Below, piece by piece: positions 36,906 through 50,515 of a stretch of 64,000 nt of DNA. The notes below the pieces were generated by a model. It was not told the DNA's origin and searched no databases. It worked only from the letters and a program-made list of their open reading frames with translations. Made by a program: the position numbers and the translations under genes. Source of the stretch: Glycine soja (Eukaryota > Streptophyta > Magnoliopsida > Fabales > Fabaceae); contig NC_041008.1 in NCBI RefSeq assembly GCF_004193775.1, positions 42,069,136 to 42,133,135 of the forward strand. Reading direction: 5' to 3'. Within the stretch, counting starts at the first letter, position 1, and each line of letters starts with the position of its first letter.

Positions 36906-37687
36906 AAAAAGAATCAAAATTACTTACCTTGTAGCCCAAGGAAAATAAAAATAAAGAATCCAAAATTAAATTCATTAATTTACGGATAACTTTAATTGCC
37001 GCTACAAGTCAAGATACTATATGGTTTCATAAAAGTGGATTGTATAATACCATTCCACGATTCACTTAATTGTGCCAGACATTGCCTCTTTGGGTGACTG
37101 ACGCCACAACATTATCCTAAACTTCGTTACTCGAAATAAGTGTTATTTTATGAAAAAATAATTATCTTAGAATAAGTGTTTGATTTAATTTTAAATATAA
37201 CATTATTTTTTATTAGAAATTTTTTAATCTAATATTAATATTATTTTTTTCCTCTATTTAATAAGATTAATTTCATAAAATTATTATTATTTTATTTATT
37301 TATTAGCTTTTTTATGTGTAGAAAATAATACGTAAATTATAATTTTGATTATCCTATTTTCTTTAAAATAAGTCACTTTTATTCTTCTATTAATTGACCG
37401 TATTAGTGCTTAGTAAAAATTAAATTCACGATCTTTTATTTAAAATAAGATAATAAATCACTAAAATACTTATTTTATTTAATTAATTTATTTTGAATTA
37501 TAAATTTAAAAATATATATTTAATATATAATTATTTTTAATTTTATTTTGAACCGTTTATGTATTTAAATTTTAATTTTACCAATTTACAATTAAATTTC
37601 ATAAATTAATATATACATTAGCTTGTAAATTATTTTAATATACATCTTATTTTTACTCTAATTATATAAGTCAATATAATTACATCA

Positions 37688-37739
<52 letters not shown>

Positions 37740-38760
37740 TTTGTACAAATTACTTAAATTTATTTTAATATATAAATTATTTTTATTCTAATTATATAAA
37801 TTAATAAAATTTAAATATTTAATTTTAAAGAAACATACATGTTAATATTTTCATTTTAATTATAAAAAATATTTAATAAATAATTTTTAAATACCAATTA
37901 TATAAATCAAGAAAATTACATACATTAATACGTAATTTATTTATATAATTTATTTTATGAAATTATAAAATTAAGTAAATTTATTTTTATATATAAATAA
38001 TACAAATTTTTTATTTTAATTATAAAAAATAATAAATTTTTAGTTTTTAATTTTTTAGATTATTTAAATATTATTTTAAACTTATATAATTTGTATAAAT
38101 TACATAAAATATTTTTTAAAATAATCTATATATTGGTTTATGTATATTTTTTAAAATTATATATAATAATTTATATTAAAATGAAAAATAATTACATGTA
38201 AAGTTAAATATTTTATTTTAATTTATAAATTTTTATAATTTGAAAAAATTATTAATTTTTGACTAATAATACATATAAAATAATATTTATAAAATTAATT
38301 AAATAAAATAAATATTTCAATAATTTATTGTTTTATCCTTACGTAAAGAATCAACTCATATCAATAAATTACATATATGAGATCGACGATTAAATATTTG
38401 ATTTAGAAATAAGAAAACAAAATTATAAATTTATAATTATAAGAGAATAAAATTATAGTTTAACCTAAAATAATATGTAACAGAGGGGAGGGTGTACTAT
38501 AAAACAAAAATTACACGGCAAATCAAATTCACAAACGAGTGAAAGAAGAAAAGATTAAAAGTTAGTAAAACTCAAAGGGATTCCCCATTCCCACATGCGT
38601 TACAGTATCTTTTATCATGCAGAATATATTTAATATTTAAATTCAATTAATTAGTCTTTGAAATAAATGAAAAGTGAAAATCAATTAATTAATTGAATTA
38701 CATTAAATAATATGCTTAGATTTTGGTGTCTAGAAGACTAGAAAATGGGTTTTTGGCTTT
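36906..38760. other. Extremely AT-rich DNA with a long (TA)n run
   Basis: No gene seen. From 37150 to 38460 the sequence is mostly A and T with recurring TTATTTTAAT and TATAAATTA words. Confidence 0.5.
37691..37735. repeat. (TA)n microsatellite
   Basis: About 22 uninterrupted AT dinucleotides. Confidence 0.95.
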
Positions 38761-38767
38761 GACTTTA

Positions 38768-38794
38768 TCTCTCTCTCTCTCTCTCTCTCTCTCT
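38768..38794 (+). repeat. (TC)n tract in the RING gene promoter
   Basis: Thirteen TC units about 265 bases before the start codon of the RING gene. CT/GA tracts at this position are common in plant core promoters and leaders. A TAAATAAATAAA string at 38823-38834 may act as a weak TATA element. Confidence 0.8.
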
Positions 38795-39058
38795 AGGAAT
38801 GGCACAAGAGCCAACAAAGCCTTAAATAAATAAACGGGACTCATTAAATTGAGGCTCCCCTAGTAGTTGCCACTCATTTGCATGCTTCGTTATTCTCTAT
38901 ATTTCTCTCCCTCCTCCTCTTCAGAGTAGCATTGTTCATTCACACTCCCTCTGGCTTTCATTCATTTGCATTGCGAAAAAACGAAAACTCAGAAAACCGC
39001 AACAAACTCACACTCACTCACAAGAAGTAGTAACAACATCAACAACTCTCTCATCATC

Positions 39059-40197
39059 ATGGCAGTTGAGGCTCCTCCGCACAACATGAATCTCTTCCCC
39101 TCGCAGTTACTAACCTCCAGGTAACACAATTAATCAATCAACAACAACAACAAAAATAACTGTTTCTTCATTTCGTTTCAAGTTTTCAACATTTCTCTTC
39201 TCACACCGTTTAATCTCAACAGAGAAATGATGAAACCGAATCTCGGCTTCTACACCGCGCAGCAAACGGAAGGCGGCGCCGCCCTGCCTATTCTTCCGTC
39301 ATCAACAGCGTTACCTTTTTACCACCAATCCGACAGCGGCCTCACCTGCCACGCCACCACCGCTGCCGCTCCGCCGAGAAAACGCTCCAGAGACTCCATC
39401 ACTACCACCGAATCAAACGCGCTTCTTCTCCCTGTTCCGCAGAAGAACAAACTCTCATCATCACCACCGTCCATTCTCGATCAAGACCTTCTCTTCCATT
39501 TCCAGAACCAACAATCTGAGATCGACCGCTTCATCGCACAACACGTAAGTTTCCAAACCTAAAACAGAAGTAATTAAATAAAATCGTGAGATTTGAAAAT
39601 TAAATTGTTTTCTTTGGTTTTGTTTTTGTTCAGACGGAGAAAGTGAGAATGGAGTTGGAGGAGCAGCGAGTGAGGCAATCAAGAATGTTGATAGCGGCGA
39701 TTCAAGAAGCCGTGGCGAAGAAACTGAAGGAGAAGGACGAGGAGATTCAGCGCGTGGGGAAGCTGAATTGGGTTCTGCAGGAACGAGTTAAGAACCTCTG
39801 CGTGGAGAATCAGATTTGGAAGGAGTTAGCACAAACAAACGAAGCCACGGCAAATAATCTTCGAAACAATCTAGAACAAGTTCTGGCGCACGTTAGCGAA
39901 GACCACCACCACAACCTCCACCATACCACCGTCGAAGCAGCGGAGTCGAGTTGCGCGAGCAACAACAACAGCCACCACCGCGAGGAGGAGGAGGTTTGCG
40001 GCGGAAGCGGAAACGGAAAACAAAGCGACGGCGTTTTGGGGAAGAGGATGTGCAATCAGTGTGGGGTAAGAGAATCGATAGTGCTGCTGTTGCCATGTAG
40101 GCATCTGTGTCTGTGCACAATGTGTGAGTCCACCGTACGTAATTGCCCGCTTTGTCAATCTGGCATTAATGCTAGTGTTCATGTTAATTACTCTTAG
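39059..40197 (+). CDS. BOI-related RING-finger E3 ubiquitin ligase, three exons
   Basis: Related to BOI and the BOI-related proteins, E3 ligases that in Arabidopsis restrain cell death and act with DELLA proteins in gibberellin signalling; the role here is by homology. Exons 39059-39120, 39223-39544 and 39634-40197, all GT-AG and in phase, give 315 residues. The N-terminus begins MAVEAPPHNMNLFPSQLLTS. A low-complexity Ser/Thr/Pro region with the basic patch PPRKRSRDS follows. A segment at about 105-195 (FHFQNQQSEIDRFIAQH, MELEEQRVRQSRML, KEKDEEIQRVGKLNWVLQER) looks like the conserved coiled coil. A His/Asn-rich linker leads to the C-terminal RING from Cys268: CNQCGVRESIVLLLPCRHLC, then LCTMCE, CPLCQ and ASVHVNYS at the end. 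Metal ligands are all present. Length and layout match the family. The start is the first ATG in the leader and fits the short first exon seen in relatives. Confidence 0.94.
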
Positions 40198-40430
40198 GAG
40201 TTTTTTAACGCTTTCCATATACTACTCCATTTTACACCACCGGGGAAAAAATAGTTACAGTTTTTTTTTTCATTTTTTTTTTTGTCCGAAGGACAGTGTA
40301 AGGAGATTAAAAAAAAAAGTAGACTGTAGAATTCTTTTGTTGATACAGATTTTTTATTCTTCTCTCTCGATTTCTCTGGTTTTATTCGTATATAGTAATT
40401 CTTTAGTTTCTGGATTTTTTTTTTATAGCG
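40198..40430 (+). other. Probable 3' UTR of the RING gene
   Basis: T-rich sequence following the stop codon at 40195-40197. The open frame crossing it is a chance overlap. No unambiguous poly(A) signal could be chosen. Confidence 0.5.
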
Positions 40431-40865
40431 AGTTGCTTGAATTAGTTTAAAGAGAGAAATGATTCATGGTGATGGTGTTGGATATTAGGATGGATACTGG
40501 TTTTGTTTTATTGGAAAAAATGGAAAGGGAGTTTTGTTGATAAACTTAATGGTATTCACAAAAATTAAATGAAAAGAAATTTTGAAAATTTGATTCTAAG
40601 TCAATATTGTTTATTTTGAATTATTATGGTTTTAAAAAATGGCGTTTATTGTTGCTTGAATCTGTGTAAGGAGGAATGATTCACGGTGCTAAATATTTGG
40701 ATACGTGCTCTGATTTTACTAGAATATATGGAAAGGAAGTTTTATTAATAAAATCAATGGTATTCATAAAAATTAAATGATTTTTCTTTGATTTTTTTAT
40801 TAAATTGAATTGTTGTTCACAGAAATTATTATGGTATAGTAATATGATTTTAAAAAAGGAATGGT
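40430..40865. repeat. Degenerate tandem duplication of about 215 bp downstream of the RING gene
   Basis: Copy 1 (about 40430-40645) and copy 2 (about 40650-40865) share in order TTGCTTGAAT, GAATGATTCA(T/C)GGTG, TGGAAAGGGAG/TGGAAAGGAAG, AATGGTATTCA(C/T)AAAAATT and ATTATTATGGT. Point changes and indels indicate an old duplication. Confidence 0.7.
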
Positions 40866-40869
40866 GGGG

Positions 40870-43800
40870 GGGTGTTTGTTTTCTATTGATCAGTCATTGG
40901 AAATTTTAATTAAATGGGAGAGGGGAAAAAAGCAGGAAACAGGGATATTGTTTTGTGTGGTGATGTGTGTGAAATGAAATGTGCAGTGTGTGTGAAAAGA
41001 AAAGGCCAATGGAACTTGTCATCGGTCATAACACAGAGTAGGGGGTGTGTATATGGCCACAACACAAGCATCAATTCCAGAAACGGCTATGAATGTGATG
41101 AGTGGTTTTCCTTTTGTTTGCTTTCATGATGTTGGTTGAATGGGTACGAAAAAGTCTGAAAAAGTTGGAAACGGACCCAATATAACCCCACAAAGTAAAA
41201 GCAAAAAACAGGGTGAAAAGGAAAACCAAGATAAGTCCCTGTGCTTGTAGTGTTGTTGGGTGCTGCTGCAGACTCTGTATTATGTAGTAGTAGAAGCCAT
41301 CATAACACGGGTACATCAAGTTTCCAATGTCTAATATCCAATAGAGCATGGGCATCATCATTTGGTTTCTTGTGCCACCATTAGGGGGATGCTTCCTAGT
41401 TACTACCACTCTTTCTAATTACTACCTTCTTGCTTTTTTTTTTTCTTCCTTCCTCTTGTAAGTAGTAGTACAATTCTTTCTCCCCACACTCAAAAGCATC
41501 CATGCATTGCTTGCACCACCTTCCCAATAACATTAAGCTTTATTCTCCTTTTTTATACATCCAATAGAACAGGATCATGTCAAGGTAGTAAGCATAAGCA
41601 TATCAAGTTAAGTATAAACTTCTGCAGTCATTAAATAATGAATTTATTATTAAACAATTAAAATTATTTTTTATTAGAAAATCATTTATTTATTTTTATT
41701 AATACGAATTTTTATTTGTTTAAACAAGCCTTTAATTAATGTTACTAAAATTCTTTAAATATTACTTTTATATTTCATTTAATAAAATGTCAGTTTAAAT
41801 ATTTCTGAGCATTCACTTTTATTAAATAAAATATAAAAATATTATTCAAAATTATTATTATTAGGGTGGGGCTCACTTCAAAAATATAAAGTGCTAATAA
41901 TTGAATATAAAAGGTTAATGCTTATTCTAATCGAATTAAATAATAAATAAAAAACCGAAAATAATTAACTTGAAAACTTCAATGCCATATTCGTTCCTTC
42001 TATGTGTAAATCAACATTAATATTTGTTTTTCATAAACTTTTTGTTGGGGAATTGATTGTTAAATTTACAAGCTCTATCGAGTATCAAGTTTTGTTCATT
42101 CTTGCCTAGCTTTGTTCACAAGTCCCACGTGAGACTTGCTTTATTTACGTAAAACCCACGAAGATAATTTCCTAAATAGTTCGCCACGTATGATGCAATT
42201 TAGAAATTCAGCAATACTCGTAAAAACCAGTAGATCGAAATTTTAGCCACAAGGTAACATTACGGAGTGTCGCAAGTTATTTCTATGCTCATCGTAAATT
42301 TACAAATATTCCTTAACAATATTTTCTATCAAGGTAAACCTTAAATTTAGATTTGCAATTTCATAATTTTACTTTCTAGTAATATTTTAATTTGCATCTT
42401 AATTATCGTTTTAATTTAAACTTTAAAGTATTGATAACTTCAACATTATGTTAATTTTATTCAACATTACAATAAATAGAAGTTATTAATATAGAGTATT
42501 AAATTATAAACTAAAAATGATACTACTACGTAGGTAGGATGAAAAATATATATGTTGTTCACGTCAAGAATGAACATTTGTAACGGTGTGTAAGTATCGT
42601 TCTGTTATTGAAAAAAATACTTATGATCCATTTCATATTTCTCCTTTGAGTGTTGATAAAATTCAACAAAATTGACAAAATTGAAATGCCAATGCCGGTG
42701 CCCAAAGGCATTTCAATTCAATAAATTGAACGTGACCACGGGTGAAGATACTGATAGTCTGATACCTTTCCCATTACATTAAAAAAAAAATTGTCAGAAC
42801 ATTTATGATTGATATTATTATTACTCATAGACCCAGCTTAACATAACATGGGTTCAGTGACCCACATGTTTATTGATAAACCAGAGATCCAAAGAGAGTC
42901 CTCTTTGTCAGTATTTCTTAACTTTATCTTTTATCTTTTCCCAATACATAATCTTCTCTGGTGACTTGTCTGTCGCCAAAAGAAAAGAAAGGTGTGCATG
43001 GTTTAAGCTGTACTTCTGTTCTCAATTGGAGTGGAATGATTGAAGTGTCACATATCCTCTTCTTTCCATCTTTTTTCAACTTTTCTGTTCAATTGCCTTT
43101 TGATTCCTTTTCTTCAGTCCACCACCACCCTCATGTTTTTTCGGAATAAAATCCACGTTAGTGCAGAAGGAATAAAAGACACTATTATTATTTATTCACT
43201 TAACAAGAAATTCGCAAAACCACTCATTCATGTGCATATGCTTCACTTTCTCCCCTACATCTTAATACAAAAATAAGAGTTTGCATAGTCATGTTTTCTG
43301 AAGTTCAAACTAACCAAGCAACTAAATTAAATAAATTCTAAATCCTAATTCAGGTGGTTTATAAATCTTATTTTTACAATAAGATAGAATGCTTAAACTT
43401 CAATATATATGTGTGTGTGAGAGAGAGAGATTGTTTTTATAATATCACGAGTATACTCATGAAGATTGAAGGTGATCTTAGTTGAGTTATCAAATAAGAG
43501 CTAGAACCTGCTCAAATCCGCTTAGTAACGAGGATTAGCATGGAATGCGTTTTTGGGATAATTGTATGCTAAAAAAAATTAAATATGTTTTTTTTTTATA
43601 TTTGTAATATACTATTTTTTAGTTTATTACTTATTTTTATTTAATTTTACTACTGGATATTTTAAAAAATTTACTTTTAATACATGCTATTAGTCTTAGT
43701 TTGTTAAATGATAATAATATATTTTATTAGTCTGTCACATCATCACTTAATCATCTATTAATTTGTTATATCATCACTTAACAGATCAAGTTTAATAATA

Positions 43801-45210
43801 TGTTTCAAAAGAATTTTTTTAAAAATATCATATAATAATTTTTTAAAAAGAAAATTAGATAGTAAACTAAAAAAAGAATATATTACAAATATAAAAAGCA
43901 TATTTAAACCCTAAAAAAATTATTGAGTTGTTTATGAGAGTGTTTTTAGCGGAAATTTATTTAGATAATCAAAATGTAATTTATCATAAGTTTCATACTT
44001 GATTTTTATTAATCACAAATAACTTTATTTTATTTAGTGTGATAGAATCATAATTATAAATTTTTTATATTCAAACTAACAGTTGATAGACCTTTTAATC
44101 AAAGGAATTATGAGATTAGTTAAAAACACATAAAATTTTCATGTGATTGTGTAATATTAAATTATCATTAAAAAATAGTCATTTTGATGATTAGAATTTG
44201 TAACAGGAATCATTTTCAATAATCAATAATTAACATATTATAGATCGAAAAAGACTTTTTTTTATCAATATCACAAAAATAGTTTTTCTAGTAAGTTTAT
44301 AGTAAGTTATAATGATTTTTGAACAAAAAACTTGTAAAATAAATTGAAACATAAATAAAAGTAAAATGACAAAAAAATAAAGTGTGCTTAAAACATAAAT
44401 TGAATTGAAATGAATAACAATATAAAAGTTGTAGAAAAGTAAAGAATAACAAGGAAATGAGTATGAACTTAGAGAAGAAATAGAGATCCGAAGGAATATA
44501 AAGTTTAGAGAAAAAATGTTGAAAAAATGAATTACTTGAAACATAAATTGATCAAAGTAAAGAAATGACAAAAATTGTAAATTGTATTACGATATAAGTT
44601 TCAACATATACTTGATCCTCACAATTGGTAGCTATTATTTTTGTATGATGTGTTGGAATAAAAATTTATATGTGATCTTTATAACGAAGGAAAAATAATT
44701 ATTATTGTGTCTACTTATTATCTAATTTAACTCAACAATCAATTTACAATATGTGTACAAATGTACAACTTATTTAAATTAATTATTTACAATATTCACA
44801 TATGTATTTTCGTACTCTATCAAAAAATCATTGATAACTATTTTTCTATAGTTGATTGAAACAACATACATTCACATACAATGATCCATTCTTTACCTTC
44901 TCAAAAAACATATAACTTCAATAACTTGCATATTTAGAGATAGTCTTCATCTTCAAAGATCTTTCTTCTCAATTTATTATCAAACCAAACCAATTTATAT
45001 TTTCTTCGATAACGATTCGAATCAGTATCATCATGTTGTTTCATTCCATTCGATTCCAAATACTTAATTTTTTTTACTTATACTCTAACATATAGACCAC
45101 CTCTGAATTAAATAATGTTATTATAAAAAAAAATCTTGTTTTAAATATTTGATATAATTATATATCAGAATTCAAAGTTAACTGCTTATTGAAGTAAAAC
45201 AATTTCTCAT
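40870..45210. other. Gene-free intergenic region
   Basis: 40900-41580 is somewhat less AT-rich but has no recognisable coding domain on either strand. The rest is AT-rich. The frames at 42961-43276 and 44230-44571 have no known motif. A GT/GA simple repeat lies at 43410-43430. Confidence 0.45.
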
Positions 45211-45213
45211 CGA

Positions 45214-45495
45214 TTAATCCATAATATATAAATGAATGAACATGTATAAAAAAAAGGGTATAATTCTAAATGAGTCATAATCTTCAACGCTCCTGTATTT
45301 TAGTATTTTTCTAAGGGCCCCCCTTGGTAATTGGCTTGATGATGCCATACCTCCATAATGGAGGTAGAATCCATTAATTGCTTTGATACTTCCAATTAGG
45401 TGTTTGGAAAGTGGCAGGACTAGGAGTAGGAATAGTGTCGAAGCCAATATCAGGTGGGTAATGGTACATGTGTTGTTGGGCATTAACGGAAGCAT
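45214..45495 (-). CDS. Possible small secreted peptide, unrecognised
   Basis: A 93-codon frame in a local GC-richer island (45300-45570). It begins MLPLMPNNTCTITHLILAST and continues into a hydrophobic stretch (LFLLLVLPL) that looks like a signal peptide. It then has a basic, Ser-rich middle (SSSQLPRGALRKILKYRS) and an unusual hydrophobic tail (FFLYMFIHLYIMD) that may be read-through into noncoding DNA. I do not recognise the family and see no match to CLE, IDA or PIP endings. It could be a chance frame. Confidence 0.3.
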   Translation of the reverse strand: MLPLMPNNTCTITHLILASTLFLLLVLPLSKHLIGSIKAINGFYLHYGGMASSSQLPRGALRKILKYRSVEDYDSFRIIPFFLYMFIHLYIMD

Positions 45496-45499
45496 GTGC

Positions 45500-47470
45500 C
45501 AAGTAGAGACTGACGCATCAGAATCAGACCCCTCAAAAGCCCAGATTCTGACACAATTTCAGGAGTCCCACCATGTGTTACAAAAAAAATTGATACCCTA
45601 CTACTATTATTATTGTAGCTTGGCTTCACAACCACCTCCAAATTTGGGACATATCACAGTACACTACAAATAAAAGCAGAGATCTATCTATATATGAAAA
45701 TGATTTTTTTTATTGGTAATGGTATTAATATAAAGTTATTCGAGTATTAATTAATTTTTATCAAGATAGAATTTTTTAGAATTCAAATATAAATTACTTA
45801 ATTAAAAATATATGATTATTACTCGTGCCAATTGTTATGTGAATGATATTAATAATAGAATTGAGAAGTTGAAGATAAAATTAAAAGTAATTTTTTTTTA
45901 TCAAATAGAAACGGAAAAAGGATATCATGCACGCACGTATAAAGGTAAAAAAGACCATGATACTAGGCAAGGGGATCAGATTAATAAAAAGGGGTCACTA
46001 TCACATTGCCGTACAATATATTTTTTTTCTCTGCACGCCAAACTGAATGATAAAAGGAGAAAAGCGACAACGATTGAAATGCCCAACGGCCTACTCTACA
46101 GACTCTTTCGAATCAAAAGAAATTAAAGAAAGAGTTAAAAATCCGTCGCTTTTTTTGCAGGAAGTAGCCACCATTTACAAGAAGCTAAGGCTCTATATTC
46201 TAGATATTTGGATGATCTTCAGTCCAACTCATCATAAAAGACAAATTAAAATTTAATGCTTTTTTGTACAGAAATTAAAATTCAATACTCACCTTCCGTT
46301 TGGATCGAAGGAAAGAAGATAAAAGAAGATTTTTTAAAAATTAAATTAAAAAAGAAAAATTTTTATTTATATTTATAATAATCAATCTTTCTTTTCATTT
46401 TCTTTTCTATTGCTCTCCAATTAAAAAAAATACATCATTATTCGTGTTATTTTTCTTTTTATTTTCTTTCATTCCATCCGAACACACCATTAAAATAATT
46501 AAGAATGAGTTTGTGACGGTGTGAAGAGTGGACATCAAATTACTTTGGAAGATAAATAAATGAGAAAATTTACTACTTTCTAGCTTGTATATATAAGAAC
46601 ATTCAATTAATTTATACTTTTAAGAAAATAGTTAATTATATTAAATTTCTCAATAACTTATACTACTCTTTTAAGAATATCTTGTATTTCTCTCTCTACT
46701 TAATTGTTTTTTTACCTAAATTAATTAATATGACTTTTTGTATTCTCTAATCCAAATAAGGGAGATAGTGTAATTAATTGATGATATTATAGGAAAAAAA
46801 TATTTAATAAACCAAAAAGTTAAAAAAATCTGATAAAAAAAGATAAACAATAAAATGAAAAGGTCTTATATACAATGACAAAGATAATAATACTTAAATT
46901 AATTAGGAATGATTTTGTGGTAATCTAAAAAGTGAATATAACACAATATAAAATATCACAATTATAATAATATGAAAATACCTCTTATATAATAAATAAA
47001 GTCATATAAATAAGTCTTTACATAAGTAAAAATATTATCCTCAAAATATAGACATCTAAATTAAATGAACCCTAACCAAGCTAAAATAAATGTAACTAAG
47101 AAAAATATATCTTCAAGTCTCCTCAAACTCAGCAACTTCTTAATCATGCTTTGAAATTAACACTTATAATGAAATGATAATTCTAATGAATAAAACAACT
47201 AATAGGAGTTCACAAATAGTGTTATTCTCGGCCGGCGTGGTAATCCAAAAATTAACCATGGTATCCGTAATAAATTTAATATGATTATATAGGTATATAT
47301 TTACACACCAATAAAAATCATATTAAACAATCACAATTAATGAAATTTTAAATAAATAAAATATTTAAATAAACGGAAACACCTCAATGCATTCAAATAA
47401 ATATAACAGACACAACTTAGCGATTCCTAAAATCATAAGACTCAATTCTTTGATTTTCGAAAACAATGTA
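45500..47470. other. Gene-free intergenic region
   Basis: No recognised gene. Open frames at 45812-46126 and 46047-46256 overlap each other in different frames and carry no known domain. Confidence 0.45.
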
Positions 47471-47474
47471 GATC

Positions 47475-48140
47475 TCAGATTCTTCAAAAAATCTATGAGT
47501 TTATATTTCATGTAATGACGTCCCCTGCCTTCCCCATCATAGATGGATGTATCTAATATAAATTTCATCTCCATGCCAGATAGAGGTATCTCATATATAT
47601 CGATAGTCAAATGAATATATAAACAAATATTTATTCAATCATCCAAATGCGAGGCACAAACAACACTAGAAAAGATTCACAAATTAAATTAATGAATTTA
47701 TATCAATGTATGCCATTTGAATATTCCATTCATTCTTTAACTACTAGAATTTGAAATTCACGTAATTTAACTCATGAATATAATATAATCTATTATAAAG
47801 CAAGTGCATATAGGCATATATTATATACATCACCACACGGGTTTTAGAAAGAAAGAATTGTGGTGCACATAAATTTAGTGTACAAGAAGTGCTGTAATAG
47901 TAATTTTCTATATAGTGGGATTTTTTTTATTTCAAATTCTTTGCATCAAATCACGAAATACATGCTTTGAGAACCATACCATGGAAGTTTCTAAAAAAGG
48001 TAAGTATTTTACTCACCTCTCAAAGCATGAAATTTGTGTTCTTCGTTATTCGTCTTTTGCTCTACCAATTGCGTTGAAAGAATTTCCATACTTTCTTTCT
48101 TTGTCTTAGACCCACTAATACCAAGAGAGACTGCCTATAC
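47475..48140. repeat. Long direct repeat, copy A
   Basis: Starts near TTCAAAAAATCTATGAGTT, includes CCCTGCCTTCCCCATC and GAGGTATCTCATATATATCG, and ends near ACCCACTAATACCAAGAGAG. It is closely matched in order by 49895-50515 about 2.4 kb away. Spacing and direct orientation suggest LTRs of a noncoding element or an old segmental duplication; TG...CA ends were not resolved. Confidence 0.75.
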
Positions 48141-49894
48141 CCCAATATACATATTTATATAATAAAATACATGAAAATGAAAAATTACATAAAATGATTT
48201 CATTCAATAAACATAAAGGAGTTCACGTGGGTAAAATGTTCACATTCGCCAAATTAAAAACTTATCAATTAATGGTATGAAAACATTTTCGACTCAAAAC
48301 AAGATCATCCAAAAAATTCTAGAGAACGAACTAAAGATTCAACATGTGAAACAAAAATGATAAAAACTACATGTCTAGAACTTCATGCAATTATTACAGA
48401 AACTCATGCCCTAATGTCACATCCTATAAGAGCATTGTGTCCTAGTGTCCTCTAGCATGAGATTCTTTAAGGTCATCCACCTAATCATCTGCTTCCACGA
48501 ACACAGGGTTCGAGATCATCCTAGAATCCAAACATAAACAACACACATAGAGTGAGTTATCACATTCATAAACAGGTAGAGATAAACGAAAGCACACACA
48601 CGCGCGCGCACACACACACATAATATAATATAATATAATAATATAATATAAGTATAACAAACTCAACTTAACGCAATTCGCTTCATGTTATCACTCATTG
48701 CATAACATCACTTGTCCTAATGATTTAATAACAAAATCACATTTCACACATTCACATTAATCACGTGTTCATAACAACACATCTCAAGTACAACATAACA
48801 TCTCACACTCACACAATTTATTACCCATCATTACGTAACAAGTCACAATCAATCATTACATAAACGTTATGCAATAGATATACTAAGACTCAATCCTATA
48901 TGCCATGTAGTACCATGTAAGTGAAAAACCTCTTCGGGTGCCTAGGAGTACATGACAAGATAGACTATACACTGATAAGTCAGGTCACTCTCACTAGGTA
49001 AAATCATAAGGAGACCAGGCAGGGTCACACTGCTTTGCGAGAATGTTCCAATCATGTGAGATCGACACAGACTTAAAGGAGCATTGAAATCGAGTGTATT
49101 TACCTCCAAGGCCTAGACTCCGAAGAGTTTGTCAGGGCTTTTCCCTCCTAATTCAAATCCAACTCAAAAAACATTTTAACACGCAGACTTTATCTATGAA
49201 CTATACAAAATACATGACTCCTCAATTGTTCTCAACATAATTTTAACTCGTTGCATCTCAAAGTGGTTAAACTCATCGAGTTCCCACAGTGGATCCCATC
49301 ATAATATTCATCGCATATTAACTTGTTGCCCTAAAAGGGTTTTATAGTTGTGTGATTGTACGGTTCATAACCCACAACTCAATGTGTACAATATCTCAAT
49401 ACACATGTATCTTACAATTCAACACATACTCAATTAATCACATACACCTAATCTCAATCACAATGTTATAATCCCAAAGCAACATGTTATCACACCTCAT
49501 GAATCATATACACATAACAAAATATTAATATATACATGGCACAAACACAAACTTTACCTATGAACTATGCAATACGCATAACTACTCAATTATTTTCAAA
49601 ATCATTTTCACTCGTCGCGCCTCAAAGTGATTCAACTCGTCGGGTTTCCACAGTGGATCCCATCACAATACTCATCACGCATTAACTCTTTGCCCTTAAA
49701 AGGTCTTACGATTGTGTAATTGTACAGTTCATAGCTCACAACTCAATTTATCACTTTCACAAAATCTCAATCACAATTTCATAATCGCAATATAACAATT
49801 TATCACGCTTCATGAATCATATGCACATCGCATAATAGTAATATTTGCATGACACAAAACACACAAAGACACACATATTAAATCGAACTATATT
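48141..49894. other. Noncoding interior between the two long direct repeats
   Basis: No open coding sequence. It contains an AC-rich simple repeat at 48590-48625, a GC-richer stretch at 48930-49150 (words such as CTTCGGGTGCCTAGGAGTAC, CAGGCAGGGTCACACTGC), and a local tandem duplication at 49180-49800. It looks like the interior of a non-autonomous retroelement. Confidence 0.45.
49180..49800. repeat. Local tandem duplication of about 370 bp
   Basis: 49190-49420 and 49555-49790 share in order ACTTTA(T/C)CTATGAACTAT, CCACAGTGGATCCCATCA, GCATTAACT.(G/T)TTGCCCT and ATTGTAC(G/A)GTTCATA. Substitutions are frequent. Confidence 0.7.
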
Positions 49895-50515
49895 ATTATC
49901 TTCAAAAAATCTATGAGTTCATATTCCATGTAATGACGTTCCCTGCCTTCCCCATCCCAGATGAAGGTATCTAATATAAATTTTGTTTTCATCCCAAATA
50001 GAGGTATCTCATATATATCGATAGTCAAATGAATATATAAACGGATATGCATTCAATCATCCAAATGCAAGGCACAAACAACAGTGGAAAAGATTCACAA
50101 ATTAATTTAATGAATTTATGTCAATGTATGTCATTTGAATATTCCATTCATTCTTTAACTACTAGCATTTGAAATTCACGTAACTTAACTCATGAATATA
50201 ATATAATTTGTTATAAGGCAATTGCGTATAAATTTAGTGTACTAGAAGAAACAAGAAGTGTTGTAATCGTAATTTTCTATATAGCGAGAATTTATTGATT
50301 TCAAATTCTTTGTATCAAATCATGAAATACATGCTTTGAGAACTGCCATGGAAGTTTCTAAAAAAGGTAAGTGTTTTATTGACCTCTTGAAGCAAGAAAT
50401 TTGTGCTCTTTGTTATTACTCTTCTCCTTTGTCAACTCGTCGAAAGAATTTCTCTGCTTTCTTTCTTTTTCTTAGTTCTTGAATAACCCACTAATACCAA
50501 GAGAGACTCTTTATA
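49895..50515. repeat. Long direct repeat, copy B
   Basis: Partner of 47475-48140 with the same word order from TTCAAAAAATCTATGAGTTC to CCACTAATACCAAGAGAGAC. Divergence by substitutions and short indels is clear throughout, so the pair is not recent. Confidence 0.75.

Noticed and set aside
39461..40120. Minus-strand frames across the RING gene exons
   Set aside because: They are antisense shadows of the GC-richer exons 2 and 3 and carry no known motif.
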